This document shows positions 43,277 through 52,600 of a stretch of 64,000 nt of DNA, in pieces; within the stretch, counting starts at the first letter, position 1; every line of letters starts with the position of its first letter. The DNA is from Parahaliea aestuarii (GTDB lineage Bacteria; Pseudomonadota; Gammaproteobacteria; Pseudomonadales; Halieaceae): NCBI RefSeq assembly GCF_008064635.1, contig NZ_VRYZ01000001.1, forward strand, positions 62,001-126,000. Reading direction: 5' to 3'. The notes beneath the pieces are model-generated. The model was given only the letters and a program-made list of their open reading frames with translations, searched no databases and was not told where the DNA came from. The translations under genes and the position numbers were made by a program.

Positions 43277-44943
43277 TGATGAGAACACTACGCTGTGCCG
43301 CCCTGGTATTCGGCCTTGCCGCCAGCGCTGCTCACGCCGCCACCCTGGTGCACAATATTCGCGGCTATAGCCTGGACGGCGATCAGGTGCAGACCTTCTC
43401 GGCGCTGGAATTCGACAAGGGCGTCATTACCCACCTGTACCGGGATGTCGCCTCCGCCGATGCCAGCCGGGCCGCTACCCGGATTGACGGTTTCGGAGCC
43501 ACCCTGCTCCCGGGCCTGATCGATGCCCACGGCCATGTCAGCTCCTTCGGCCGCGCCCTGGCCACGGTGGACCTGGTGGGCAGCAGCAGCGAAGCCGAGG
43601 CCGCCCGGCGCGTCGCCCACTATATTGATGCCCACCCCGACCGCGACTGGGTCGAGGGCCGTGGCTGGAACCAGGTGCTGTGGCCGGACAAGGCCTTCCC
43701 CGCCAGGGCCGCTCTGGATGCGATCAGCGGCGAGCGCGCGGTGGTGCTGGGGCGGGTGGATGGCCACGCCCTGTGGGTGAACTCCCGGGCACTGGCCCTG
43801 GCCGGTATTGGCGCCGGCACACCCGACCCGGACGGCGGCCAGATTCTGCGCGACGAACAGGGGCAGCCGACCGGTGTACTGATCGACAATGCCATGGATC
43901 TGGTGACCGCTGTAATGCCAGGGCCAGATGTGGAGGCGCTGGCAGCGCTGCAGTACAGCGCCCTGGAAAAGCTGGCTAGCTACGGCCTGACCGCGGTGCA
44001 CGATGCCGGTATTCCGGCCCGTGAGGTGGAGGCCTACCAGCAATTGCTGGCCGAGGACCGCCTGCCGATCCGGGTCTACGCCATGCTCGATGTGCGCGAT
44101 CCCGACAATGATCGCTACCTGGAGCAGGGGCCTCTCGTCGATGCACAGCACCGCCTGGATATCCGCAGCGTGAAAATTTCCGCCGACGGCGCCCTCGGCT
44201 CCCGCGGCGCGGCCCTGTTTGACGATTACAGCGACAGCAGCGGCAACCGGGGCCTGCTGCTGCATAGTCGCAAAGAGCTGGCGCACCACATGCACCGCGC
44301 GGTTGCCGCGGGTTACCAGGTCAATACCCACGCCATTGGCGACCGCGCCAACGCCCTGGTGCTCGATTTGCTGGAAGCGGTGAACAGCAACTCGCGCAGC
44401 GCCGCCCTGCGCCACCGGGTAGAGCACGCCCAGATCCTGCGACCGGCGGATATCTCCCGCTTTCCCGCCCTCAATGTGATTGCCTCGGTGCAACCGGTAC
44501 ACGCCACCAGCGATATGAACATGGCCGGCGACCGCCTGGGCGAAACGCGCCTGCGCGGCGCCTATGCCTGGGAATCCCTGCTCGAGAGCGGTGCCCGCAT
44601 GGCCGGCGGCTCTGATTTTCCAGTGGAGTCCCCCAATCCTTTCCACGGTCTCTACGCCGCCGTAACCCGCCAGGACCAGGCGGGTCGTCCGCCCGGTGGC
44701 TGGTTGCCGAAAGAGAAAATGAGTCGCGAGGCGGCGCTCGCCCTGTTTACCAGTGGCGCCGCCTACGCCGCGCACCAGGAGGGTGTGCTGGGCCACTTGC
44801 AGCCGGGGTACTACGCCGACTTCATCCTGGTCGACGGCGATTACTTCACCCTGCCGGAAAACGATCTGTGGCAACTGCAGGTCAAGGCCACATATGTGGC
44901 GGGCGAGCAGGTGTTCCCCGCCCGGAGTGATGCTGATGGCTGA
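43276..44943 (+). CDS. Exported amidohydrolase (amidohydrolase-3/YtcJ-like)
   Basis: 555 residues with a signal peptide (LRCAALVFGLAASAAHA). Metal ligands are in LLPGLIDAHGHV; VNTHAIGDRAN, RVEHAQILRP and MAGGSDFPVES complete the YtcJ-like set. The central DRVDGHALWVNS-type block reads VLGRVDGHALWVNS. It hydrolyses C-N bonds of an unknown, probably periplasmic substrate. ATG 43276 has GGAG 8 bases upstream and overlaps the formyltransferase stop. The 3' end overlaps the RsbU-like start, linking metabolic and signalling genes in one transcript. Confidence 0.85.
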   Translation: MMRTLRCAALVFGLAASAAHAATLVHNIRGYSLDGDQVQTFSALEFDKGVITHLYRDVASADASRAATRIDGFGATLLPGLIDAHGHVSSFGRALATVDLVGSSSEAEAARRVAHYIDAHPDRDWVEGRGWNQVLWPDKAFPARAALDAISGERAVVLGRVDGHALWVNSRALALAGIGAGTPDPDGGQILRDEQGQPTGVLIDNAMDLVTAVMPGPDVEALAALQYSALEKLASYGLTAVHDAGIPAREVEAYQQLLAEDRLPIRVYAMLDVRDPDNDRYLEQGPLVDAQHRLDIRSVKISADGALGSRGAALFDDYSDSSGNRGLLLHSRKELAHHMHRAVAAGYQVNTHAIGDRANALVLDLLEAVNSNSRSAALRHRVEHAQILRPADISRFPALNVIASVQPVHATSDMNMAGDRLGETRLRGAYAWESLLESGARMAGGSDFPVESPNPFHGLYAAVTRQDQAGRPPGGWLPKEKMSREAALALFTSGAAYAAHQEGVLGHLQPGYYADFILVDGDYFTLPENDLWQLQVKATYVAGEQVFPARSDADG

Positions 44944-45700
44944 TACGCCGCTGACGGTGGCCGGGGGACTGCGCGCGGACGATATCGCCGCTGCCCGCGA
45001 CATCCAGATGAGCATTCTGCCGCCGCAGATGCCGCAGGTGGCCGGCTACGATTTTTTCGGCTGTCTGCGCCCCGCCGCGGAAACCGGCGGCGATATGTTC
45101 GACCTGGTGGAACTGGAGCAGGGGGTGTTCGTACTGCTGGGGGACGCCACCGGCCACGGCTTCGGCCCGGCCCTGTGCGCCACCCAGATGCAAGCCATGT
45201 TCCGGGTGGCCTTCCGCGTCGGCGCGGAACTCGGGGAGGCCTATATCCATGTCAACAACCAGCTCGACGAGGATCTGCCGGACGACCGCTTCGTTACGGC
45301 TTTCGCCGGTTTCCTCGATCCGCAGCGACACCAGGTCGACTACTTTTCCGCCGGGCAGGGGCCTATCCTGCACTACCGGGCGGCTACTCGCGACTGCGAA
45401 TGGTTCGGCCCCACCACCTTTCCCCTCGGCACCATGGCAGTGGACCGCGCGGCGCCCATCCGCAGCCTGGCCCTGGCGCCGGGGGATATCCTGGCGGTGC
45501 TGTCGGATGGCGTCTATGAGTGCGAGGGGGATGCGGGCCTGTTCGGGCGCGAGCGGGTTGCAGACATGCTGCGCGAGTATTGCGAGGCCACCACCGCCGA
45601 AATGGCGGCGCGGCTGATGCAGTCGCTGGAGACCTTTGCCGGCCACCGGGAGCAGCAGGATGATCTCACGATTGTGCTGGTCAAGCGCCCGGCGCCCTGA
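44936..45700 (+). CDS. PP2C-type serine phosphatase, RsbU/SpoIIE-like
   Basis: 254 residues. It begins with DIAAARDIQMSILPPQMP, the linker that precedes RsbU catalytic domains. PPM metal residues are all visible: GGDMFD (51-56), LLGDATGHG (68-76), LSDGVYE (near 185) and QQDDLTIV (near 243). It would dephosphorylate the STAS anti-sigma antagonist encoded two genes downstream. There is no N-terminal sensor or receiver domain, so its activation must come from another protein. ATG 44936 has GGAG 8 bases upstream; ATG 44930 is too close. Overlaps the amidohydrolase end by 8 bases. Confidence 0.9.
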   Translation: MADTPLTVAGGLRADDIAAARDIQMSILPPQMPQVAGYDFFGCLRPAAETGGDMFDLVELEQGVFVLLGDATGHGFGPALCATQMQAMFRVAFRVGAELGEAYIHVNNQLDEDLPDDRFVTAFAGFLDPQRHQVDYFSAGQGPILHYRAATRDCEWFGPTTFPLGTMAVDRAAPIRSLALAPGDILAVLSDGVYECEGDAGLFGRERVADMLREYCEATTAEMAARLMQSLETFAGHREQQDDLTIVLVKRPAP

Positions 45701-45787
45701 GCCCGCTTGCCTTTTGCTTTGCCGGGGGCTGTTTTACACTCGGCGGGTGGTCGTTGGCGGGGTGCGGCGGAACGTTTCGGGAGCGCC

Positions 45788-46201
45788 ATGAAACTGTCTC
45801 TGCGCAGGGAGTTGGGCGAGATCGAGCGCATTGTGGCGGCGCGTCGAAGCCTGTTTGCTGCCAGTGACCTGCCCGATGCCCTGATTTATCCCGTCGATCT
45901 GGCTACCGAAGAGCTGTTCGTCAATATGCTGCGACATAATCAGCAGGGGCAGGGGCCGATCACACTCGAACTGGAGGTGGTTGCCGGCGGTGTGAGGGTC
46001 AGCCTTGCTGACCACGATGCCGAGCCCTTTGATCCCGCCTCGGTGCCGCCGGTGGATATCTCGCGGCCATTGAACGAGCGCCAGATTGGCGGCCTCGGCC
46101 TGCACCTGGTTCGCCAGCTGGTGGGAAGCGTCCACTATCACTATCACAATCGCTGTAACACGCTGTCCTTTATGGCCCGGGAGGAGCCAACCGATGTTTG
46201 A
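45788..46201 (+). CDS. RsbW-like serine kinase / anti-sigma factor
   Basis: 137 residues, a lone GHKL ATPase (HATPase_c_2). N-box ATEELFVNMLRHN, G1-like LADHDAEPFDP (DxxxPFDP) and G2-like GGLGLHLVRQL. This is the size and motif set of RsbW/SpoIIAB-type kinases that phosphorylate a STAS partner. GGGAG lies 5 bases before ATG 45788, and the stop overlaps the STAS start by 8 bases. The target sigma factor or effector is not shown by sequence. Confidence 0.9.
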   Translation: MKLSLRRELGEIERIVAARRSLFAASDLPDALIYPVDLATEELFVNMLRHNQQGQGPITLELEVVAGGVRVSLADHDAEPFDPASVPPVDISRPLNERQIGGLGLHLVRQLVGSVHYHYHNRCNTLSFMAREEPTDV

Positions 46202-46493
46202 AGTCCATCCCGATAGCAACGGCCTGCGGCTGGCCGGCCGCCTCGATGCCGCCGCTGCGCCGCTGGCGGAACCCCACTTTGAGGCGCTGTCCGGCGCCGC
46301 GGAAGTGGATCTGGCCAACCTCGAGTACATTTCCAGTGCCGGCCTCGGCGTATTGCTCAAGGCCCACAAGCGGCTGAGTGCCGGCGGCGCCGGCCTGCGC
46401 CTGGTTCAGGTCAGTCCCCACATCGTGGAAATCCTGCATTTTTCCGGTTTCGACATGCTGTTCGAGGTGGTTCCGGCCAGCGATCCCGCATGA
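46194..46493 (+). CDS. STAS-domain anti-sigma antagonist, RsbV-like
   Basis: 99 residues, one STAS domain. The phosphorylation region is DLANLEYISSAGLGVLL (about 41-57), with Ser in the SSAGLG turn as the expected target. It should switch between binding the RsbW-like kinase (unphosphorylated) and release (phosphorylated). GGAGGAG precedes the ATG by 7 bases. Last gene of the three-gene partner-switching module, with a terminator right after it. Confidence 0.92.
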   Translation: MFEVHPDSNGLRLAGRLDAAAAPLAEPHFEALSGAAEVDLANLEYISSAGLGVLLKAHKRLSAGGAGLRLVQVSPHIVEILHFSGFDMLFEVVPASDPA

Positions 46494-46516
46494 GTCCGGG
46501 TCGCTACCCGGTGCCG

Positions 46517-46540
46517 GTGAAAACTTTTTTCACTTTTTTT
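46517..46540 (+). terminator. Terminator after the RsbV-like gene
   Basis: GTGAAAA-ctt-TTTTCAC followed by seven T residues. A second small hairpin, CCGGGT-cgct-ACCCGG, lies just before it (46496-46511). The T-rich stretch is also where the ECF sigma promoter must lie, so the GAAAAC portion could double as an ECF -35-like element. Confidence 0.7.
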
Positions 46541-46568
46541 CCAACTTTTTGTCCGCCCCGGAGTAATT

Positions 46569-47123
46569 ATGGATAAGGAGCTGGACGCGGCCAGGGATGG
46601 CCAACTGGTCCTGCGGGGCCAGCGAGGTGACAGGCAGGCGCTGGGTGAACTGGTTGACCTCTATCACGGCGCCATTTACAGGCTGGCTTTCCGCCTGTTG
46701 GGAAGCAGCGAGGATGCGGCAGATGTTACACAGTCAACTTTTCTCAGCGCCTTCGAAAGCCTGCACACCTTTCGCCCGGAACACAGATTTTTTAGCTGGA
46801 TCTACCGCATTGCCCTCAACGAGGCACTCGACTTCCGGCGGCGGAGACGGGGCGGTGAATGTCTGGACGAGTCGCTACCAGATCAAGGCCCTGGTCCGGA
46901 GCTGGTTGCCCGGCACGGTCAGCTACAGGCACAAATCCAGGCTGCAATGACGGGCCTGAGTGATGAACAGAGGGCAGTGGTGGTGCTGCGGCATTATTCA
47001 GAATGCAGCTACAGCGAGATTGGCGAAATTCTGGCACTGCCGGAGAAAACCGTGAAATCCCGGTTGTTTGAGGCCCGCCGCACACTGCGAAATTTGCTGG
47101 AACAAGAGTCCGACCATGCTTAG
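46569..47123 (+). CDS. ECF-family RNA polymerase sigma factor
   Basis: 184 residues. Region 2 has LYHGAIYRLAFRLLGSSEDAADVTQSTFLSAFE and FFSWIYRIALNEALDFRRRRR. Region 4 has MTGLSDEQRAVVVLRHYSECSYSEIGEIL and PEKTVKSRLFEARRTLR. There is no extra C-terminal domain. GGAG lies 6 bases before ATG 46569. It overlaps the following anti-sigma gene by 8 bases, as expected for a cognate pair. Confidence 0.95.
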   Translation: MDKELDAARDGQLVLRGQRGDRQALGELVDLYHGAIYRLAFRLLGSSEDAADVTQSTFLSAFESLHTFRPEHRFFSWIYRIALNEALDFRRRRRGGECLDESLPDQGPGPELVARHGQLQAQIQAAMTGLSDEQRAVVVLRHYSECSYSEIGEILALPEKTVKSRLFEARRTLRNLLEQESDHA

Positions 47124-47892
47124 CGATTTTGACAAACAGCGTCTGCAGGCGGGTTTCGACGGAGAACTGACGTCGACGGAGTGGCGTCAATTGCAGGACG
47201 AGTTCAGGGACAGCGCCGAGGCCCGGGAATGGCTGGCGGAACTGGAGAGCCTGCGCAGTGCCCTTGCAGGGGCGCCTGAAGTGCCGGTGCCAAAGGATTT
47301 GGCAGCGGCCATCAAGGCCCGTATCCCGGCCAGCGAGGGGAATGTACGGCGAGTGGATTTCGCCGCCCCGCGCAACACCGCCCGCCCCCTGTGGGGCGGC
47401 CTGGCGCTCGCCGCCAGCCTGGTGGTGGCGGTTGGGGTGGGGATGCAGTTTTGGGGTGTTGCAGAGCTGGGTACGGATAGCCAGCTTCGGTCACGGATGA
47501 CCGGCACCCTTCTTGACGCGGCTGCGATGGAAGCGCAGCGCCACTGGCAGTGGCAGGGTATGGATGCCCGCGCCCTGCTGGTACGCGACAACACCGGCCT
47601 GGTGCTGGAACTGGAACTGGATGCGCAGCCCGCTGCCGATCTGGTGCTCAGCCTGGACGGTGAACAATGGCGCTGGCGGCAGGACGTCGCTGGGCGCCGG
47701 CAGTCAGATGCCAAGCGCCCAGCCGCTGAAATGCGGCTGGCCGTTGCAGGAGAAGAGCGCTACCGGCTCGAGATCGAGCCGGACACCAGGGACGGTGTAG
47801 CAGCGCAGGGAACATTGCCTGCACCGCGCATCCATGTGCGTATGGAGCGTGATGGTCACAGCCTCGACCGGGGCACCATAGAGCCTGACTGA
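47116..47892 (+). CDS. Membrane-anchored anti-sigma factor
   Basis: 258 residues. N-terminal cytoplasmic part (1-90) with an LQAGFDGELTSTEWRQLQDEF start typical of RseA-like anti-sigma domains and no zinc-binding Cys/His motif. One transmembrane helix (92-114) and a periplasmic domain of about 140 residues of unknown fold follow. It should hold the ECF sigma at the membrane until proteolysis. Its start lies within the sigma gene end. Confidence 0.85.
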   Translation: MLSDFDKQRLQAGFDGELTSTEWRQLQDEFRDSAEAREWLAELESLRSALAGAPEVPVPKDLAAAIKARIPASEGNVRRVDFAAPRNTARPLWGGLALAASLVVAVGVGMQFWGVAELGTDSQLRSRMTGTLLDAAAMEAQRHWQWQGMDARALLVRDNTGLVLELELDAQPAADLVLSLDGEQWRWRQDVAGRRQSDAKRPAAEMRLAVAGEERYRLEIEPDTRDGVAAQGTLPAPRIHVRMERDGHSLDRGTIEPD

Positions 47893-47920
47893 CGGGACGG
47901 TTCGTCAGGCGTACCCCTTG

Positions 47921-47944
47921 GCGGCCTTCGGGCCGCTTTCTTTT
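47921..47944 (+). terminator. Rho-independent terminator after the anti-sigma gene
   Basis: GCGGCC-ttcg-GGCCGC followed by TTTCTTTT, 28 bases after the anti-sigma stop. It separates the sigma/anti-sigma transcript from the PrsW gene. Confidence 0.85.
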
Positions 47945-47988
47945 ACCTTATGGCACAATGCCCCGTTCCTGCGGTCGCGGATTGAGGC

Positions 47989-49017
47989 ATGGCGGATACA
48001 CCTGTGAGCTTTCTGCTGGGCGTTGTCCCGGTGCTGCTGTTACTGGCGGCGCTGCACCTGCTGGACGCCTATCGCCTGGTGTCGCGCTGGCGGGTGCTAC
48101 GGGTGATCGCGGCCGGCGGGCTCGCTGCACTGCTGTGCCTCTGGCTCAGTCGCCATCTGTGGTGGCTGGCCAGGGAAAGCAGCCTTTCCACCTACTGGTT
48201 GCTGCCCCTGGTGGAGGAAGTGGCTAAATCGCTGGTGATTCTGCTGCTGTTTCGCCTGCACCGCATTGGCTTTCTGGTGGATGCCGCGATTCTAGGCTTT
48301 GCCGTTGGGGCCGGCTTCGCCATCGTGGAAAACCTGTACTACGCCGCCGTACTGGAACCCTTGCCGGCCGCTGTATGGCTGGTGCGGGGTTTTGGCACGG
48401 CGCTGATGCACGGCGGTGTCAGCGCCATTTTCTCCCTGCTCACCCAGTTGCTCACCGAGCGCAACCGCCGGGGCTTGCACTACTGCCTGCCCGGGCTGGC
48501 GCTGGCCGTGGGTCTGCACTGGCTGTTCAATCGCTTTTACCTGTCGCCCCTGATCCACACCCTGCTGGTGGTGAGTGTATTGCCGGCCCTGCTGCTGCTG
48601 GTATTCCAGCGCAGCGCGCTGGCCATGCAGCGCTGGCTGCGCCAGGGCCTGGATGGCGACATGGAACTGCTGCAACTGATTCGCAGCGGTGAGTTCGGCA
48701 ATTCCCGCCTCGGCGGTTTCCTCAGCGACCTCATCGAGCGATTCGATGCCATCGCCGTGGTGGATATGCTCTGCTATCTGCGCCTTTATACCGAACTCAG
48801 CCTGAGGGCCAAGGGCGTGTTGATGATGCGCGAGCAGGGCTTCGACGTCCCGGGAGGCGCGGGCCTGGAGGGCCATTTGCGGGAACTGGCCTACCTTGAA
48901 CGCAGCATCGGCCCTGTCGGCATGCTCGCCCTGAGACCCCTGCTGGCCCGCGACCGTCGCGACCGCTGGCAAATCCGCCTGGTCAGCGAGTTGGGGAAGG
49001 GTAAAAATCCCGGTTGA
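47989..49017 (+). CDS. PrsW-family intramembrane protease
   Basis: 342 residues. About seven to eight membrane segments in residues 5-210, then a soluble helical tail of about 130 residues. PrsW motifs: EEVAK (76-80), GFAIVENLYY with Phe 110 and Glu 114, MHGG with His 141, and LHWLFN with His 177. In Bacillus, PrsW performs site-1 cleavage of an anti-sigma factor. The adjacent sigma/anti-sigma pair suggests the same relation here, but a terminator separates them. The C-terminal soluble domain is longer than in the Bacillus protein. Ribosome site is weak; GTG 48004 is an alternative start. Confidence 0.8.
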   Translation: MADTPVSFLLGVVPVLLLLAALHLLDAYRLVSRWRVLRVIAAGGLAALLCLWLSRHLWWLARESSLSTYWLLPLVEEVAKSLVILLLFRLHRIGFLVDAAILGFAVGAGFAIVENLYYAAVLEPLPAAVWLVRGFGTALMHGGVSAIFSLLTQLLTERNRRGLHYCLPGLALAVGLHWLFNRFYLSPLIHTLLVVSVLPALLLLVFQRSALAMQRWLRQGLDGDMELLQLIRSGEFGNSRLGGFLSDLIERFDAIAVVDMLCYLRLYTELSLRAKGVLMMREQGFDVPGGAGLEGHLRELAYLERSIGPVGMLALRPLLARDRRDRWQIRLVSELGKGKNPG

Positions 49018-49042
49018 GGATTGTCCCCGACCTCCTTATAAT
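49014..49042 (+). promoter_or_regulatory. Sigma-70 promoter of tRNA-Val
   Basis: TTGAGG (49014-49019), 17-base spacer, consensus TATAAT (49037-49042). The -35 box overlaps the prsW stop codon. A GC-rich discriminator follows, usual for growth-rate-controlled stable RNA promoters. The mature tRNA begins 16 bases after the -10 box. Confidence 0.82.
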
Positions 49043-49057
49043 CGCCACCCTCTTTAC

Positions 49058-49134
<77 letters not shown>

Positions 49135-49144
49135 AACAAGAAAA

Positions 49145-49177
49145 CCCCGGTCAGCCGCAGGCAGACCGGGGTTTTTT
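49145..49177 (+). terminator. Terminator of tRNA-Val
   Basis: CCCCGGTC (49145-49152) pairs with GACCGGGG (49164-49171) and is followed by six T. It begins 10 bases after the tRNA CCA end. Its 3' half is also the first bases of the 184-bp tandem repeat. Confidence 0.9.
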
Positions 49178-49625
49178 GTTTGGAGGGGTACTCCCCCGAT
49201 TCAAACTAGCCTTCGACAAATCGCGACCCCGGAGCGATTTGCAACGAGGCGCGTCAGCGCCGAAGCCCCGCAGGGGTCGTTGCAGCCCAAAGGCTGCAAC
49301 GATTCATCTGCCGCGCATACCGCCTTTCCCGTTGAATCCCCCAGGCAGACCGGGGTTTTTTTGTTTGGAGGGGTACTCCCCCGATTCAAACTAGCCTTCG
49401 ACAAATCGCGACCCCGGAGCGATTTGCAACGAGGCGCGCCGCGCCGAAGCCCCGCAGGGGTCGTTGCAGCCCAAAGGCTGCAACGATTCATCTGCCGCGC
49501 ATACCGCCTTTGCGGTTGAATCCCCCAGGCAGACCGGGGTTTTTTTGTTTGGAGGGGTACTCCCCGGATTCAAACTAGCCTTCGACAAATCGCGACCCCG
49601 GAGCGATTTGCAACGAAGCGCGTTG
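49158..49625. repeat. 184-bp tandem repeat, about 2.5 copies, starting in the tRNA terminator
   Basis: Unit starts at 49158, 49342 and 49526 (exactly 184 bases apart), the last copy partial and ending near 49625. Copies differ at a few positions, such as six versus seven T after the GGGG, and GTCAGCGCC versus GCCGCGCC. Each full unit contains the 3' arm and T tract of the tRNA terminator, a palindromic GGGGTACTCCCC, AATCGC-9-GCGATT, CCCCGCAGGGG and CGTTGCAGCC-caaa-GGCTGCAACG. Short open frames on both strands repeat in step with the unit and are not believed to be genes. Together with flanking bases this fills the whole gap between the tRNA and the gene at 49696. Confidence 0.93.
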
Positions 49626-49695
49626 TACCCCACCTCTGCTACACTCCCCGCCTATAACAAAACAAGCCCAATCGGGCGGGGAAGGGACATCGGGC

Positions 49696-52600
49696 ATGGC
49701 AGACCCGCAACAGGCTGAGCCGGCCGCGGGGACGTGGCGGCGGGAGTTGCGCAACCATCCGGTTATTCGGGTGGGGGGCGCCTATTGCGTCGCGGCCTGG
49801 CTGCTCATGCAAATTGGGGAGATCGTACTGCCCAGCTTTGATGCGCCCGCCTGGATCATGCAGACCCTGATCGGGGTACTGGTGGCAGCTCTGCCGGTGG
49901 TTCTGATTCTCGCCCGCTTTACCCGCCTGCCGAGCCTGGTGGGGCTGGCGAAGCCGGTGCCGAGCCCCGTGCAGTTCCAGGCGCGTCCCGATCCCGTCCA
50001 GGAGGCTGGCGACATTCTGCGTTTGAAGTCCGCCAGCCTGGCGGTGCCGATGGATCTGTCGGAGTCCCGCCAGGTCACCACCCTGGTGGTATCGCTGCAG
50101 GGCCTGCTGCGGGGGCGTGAAGACCCGGAGATCCTGCTCGGCTTTGTGGCAGGCATAGAGCAGGATATCGCCCAGGCGGTGGCCGGATACGAAGGCACCC
50201 GCATGCCCAGCGGGCGCAATGAGATCGTGGTCGCCTTCGGCTTTCCCCTGGCTCACGAAGACGACGCCCGGCGGGCGGCGCGCCTGTCGCGGGAGCTGCT
50301 GGACCTGGTGCGCGCCCACGATATCGCCGATGGCCCCGATACCCGGGTGATCAGCCGCGCGGGCCTCCACTCCGCCACCATCATTATCGACGAAGGCGCC
50401 GGCGATGCCGATGTCATGTCCCTGTTGGGCGACACGGTGAGTGTGGCGGGCTTTCTGCAGGCCTCGGCGGCAGAGGGCGAAACCGCCGTCAGTGAAGATA
50501 CCCGGACCCTGCTGCGCTCTGGTTTTTTCCTGGAAGAAGTGGCGCGGCAGTCCCATCCGCGGCTGGGGCAGGCGGTGGCGGTGTACCAGCTCGGCCGCGA
50601 GCTGAGCGCCGATCTCGCCAATGTCATGGCCGACCACGGCGAGCTGTTCGGGCGCGAACACGAGCGCTCGCTGGTGATGCAGCAGTGGCGCACCGTGCTG
50701 GAAGGCGAATCTGAATACGTCCTGATCAAGGGCGAGCCGGGCATGGGTAAAACCAGCCTGCTGTTCGACGTGGTCCGGGAACTGGTGGCGCAGGACAAGG
50801 CGCAGCTGATGCTGCTCACCTGTGAACCCTACTACCGCGAATCGCCCTTCCGTCCCCTGCTGAACTTCTTTGAAAGCAACGTGTTCCTGGGCGAGCGCCT
50901 GAGCCCCGCCCAGCGATTGGAACGCCTGCAGGAGTTTGTCGGCAACGTGCTGCAGGAGGGTGACGAAGAAGCTGTACCCCTGCTCGCCGCCCTGCTGTCC
51001 AACAGTGACGAGGACATGCGCCTTGCCAACGACAACAGCAGCAAGCGGGTGCGGGAGAAAACGCTGGCCCTGCTGGTCTCGCTGATGGAGCGCTTTTCTG
51101 CGCGCAAGCCGCTGATTCTGGCGGTGGAGGATTTGCACTGGGCCGACCCGTCCACCCGCGACCTGATCGAAAGCCTGCTGGCCTACGATCCCTCCACACC
51201 CATCCTGGGGCTGTTTACCGCCCGCCCGGAATTTGAGCCGGCCTGGGCCAACCTGCCGGATGTGATTGAACTCAATCTCAATAAATTGCCGGCGCGTGTC
51301 GCGACGGAGCTGGTGCAGCGGCAGGTGGGTGAAGAGAAGCTGCCGGAACGGCTGGTGCAGCAGATTATCGATCATGCCGGCGGGATTCCGCTGTACCTGG
51401 AACAGCTTACCCACAGCCTGCTGGAGAGCCGCCAGACGGGCGTCGCCGGGGAAGGGCTGGCCATTCCCGCCACCCTGAAGGCTTCACTGGCGGCGCGTAT
51501 CGATCACCTGGGAGCGGCCAAGCCCCTGTTGCAGCTGTGTTCGGTGATCGGCTTCGAGTTCAGTTATGAATTGCTGCGAGCGGTGTGTGCCGACAGCGAG
51601 GAAAAGCTGCTGCGTCGGGTGATGAGCTCCATCGTCAACGCCGGCCTGATCTTCCAGAAGGGCGCTTTTCCTGAGGCCACCTTCAAGTTCAAACACCGCC
51701 TGATTATGGAAGTGGCAAGTCAGTCGTTGCTGCGGCGCACGCGTCAGCGCCTGCACCAGGCCATCGCCGACAAGCTGGAAGCCGATTTCCCGGAAATCTG
51801 CCAGCAGCAGCCCATGCTGGTGGCCCATCACTGCAGCCGTGCCGGCAATGCGGACTGCGCCATCAGCTACTGGATACGCGCGGCGCAGCTCTCCCAGGCG
51901 AAATTCGCCAATGAGGAAGCGGTGGCACAGGTGCAGCGGGGTCTGGCTGCTCTCAAGGATGTGTCCGATACCGAGCGGCGCAATCAATACGAAATCACCC
52001 TGCAAAACCTGATGGGCATGATCCGCCTGGCGACCCAGGGCTACACCAACCCCGAGGTGCGGGTCGCCTTCGAGCGGGCGCTGGAACTCAGCGACAAGGT
52101 GGAGCAGACCCCGACGCTGTTCAAAATGATTGTCGGCCTGTGGATGTACTACCTGATTCGGGGCGAGTACGACCGGGCCCTGGAGCTGGCGGACCAGTTA
52201 CTGCGGCTCGCCGCGGCGATCGATGAACCACCCGAGTGGCTGCAGGCCAACTACTGTGCCGGGTACTCCCACTACTATCGGGGGGAAATTCCCACCACCC
52301 TGGAATACTTCCAGCGCGCACTCTCCTACATCGATGCCGAGGCGGACTTTACTCGTCAAACGCCGAGTCGGGACGATACACGTCCCCACCTGTTTTGCAT
52401 GCATGCGCTGGCGCTGTGGTCCCACGGCGATCCGCGAGCCGCCGACGACTCCCTGGCCCGGGCGCTGTCCTGGGCCAGGGAGCATGGCCAGCCCTACTGC
52501 CTGGTCTGGGTGCTGTTCTTCTCCACCTGGCTGCAACACATGCGCGGCAGGAAGGACGAAGCGGCCCTGTATGCCGGTGAAATGATCGATATCTGTCAGG

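Noticed and set aside
46517-46568. Clear autoregulated ECF promoter in front of the sigma factor
   Set aside because: A GAAAAC element is present, but the distance to the nearest GTCC-like -10 is about 26 bases, longer than the usual 16-17, so it is not listed as a promoter.
49158-49625. CRISPR array or phage attachment site
   Set aside because: Three units of 184 bases without short repeats and unique spacers are not a CRISPR. No integrase gene or duplicated tRNA 3' end is present.
49200-49718. Repeated short open frames on both strands downstream of tRNA-Val
   Set aside because: They repeat in step with the 184-bp unit, carry no domain or ribosome site, and are explained by the DNA repeat.
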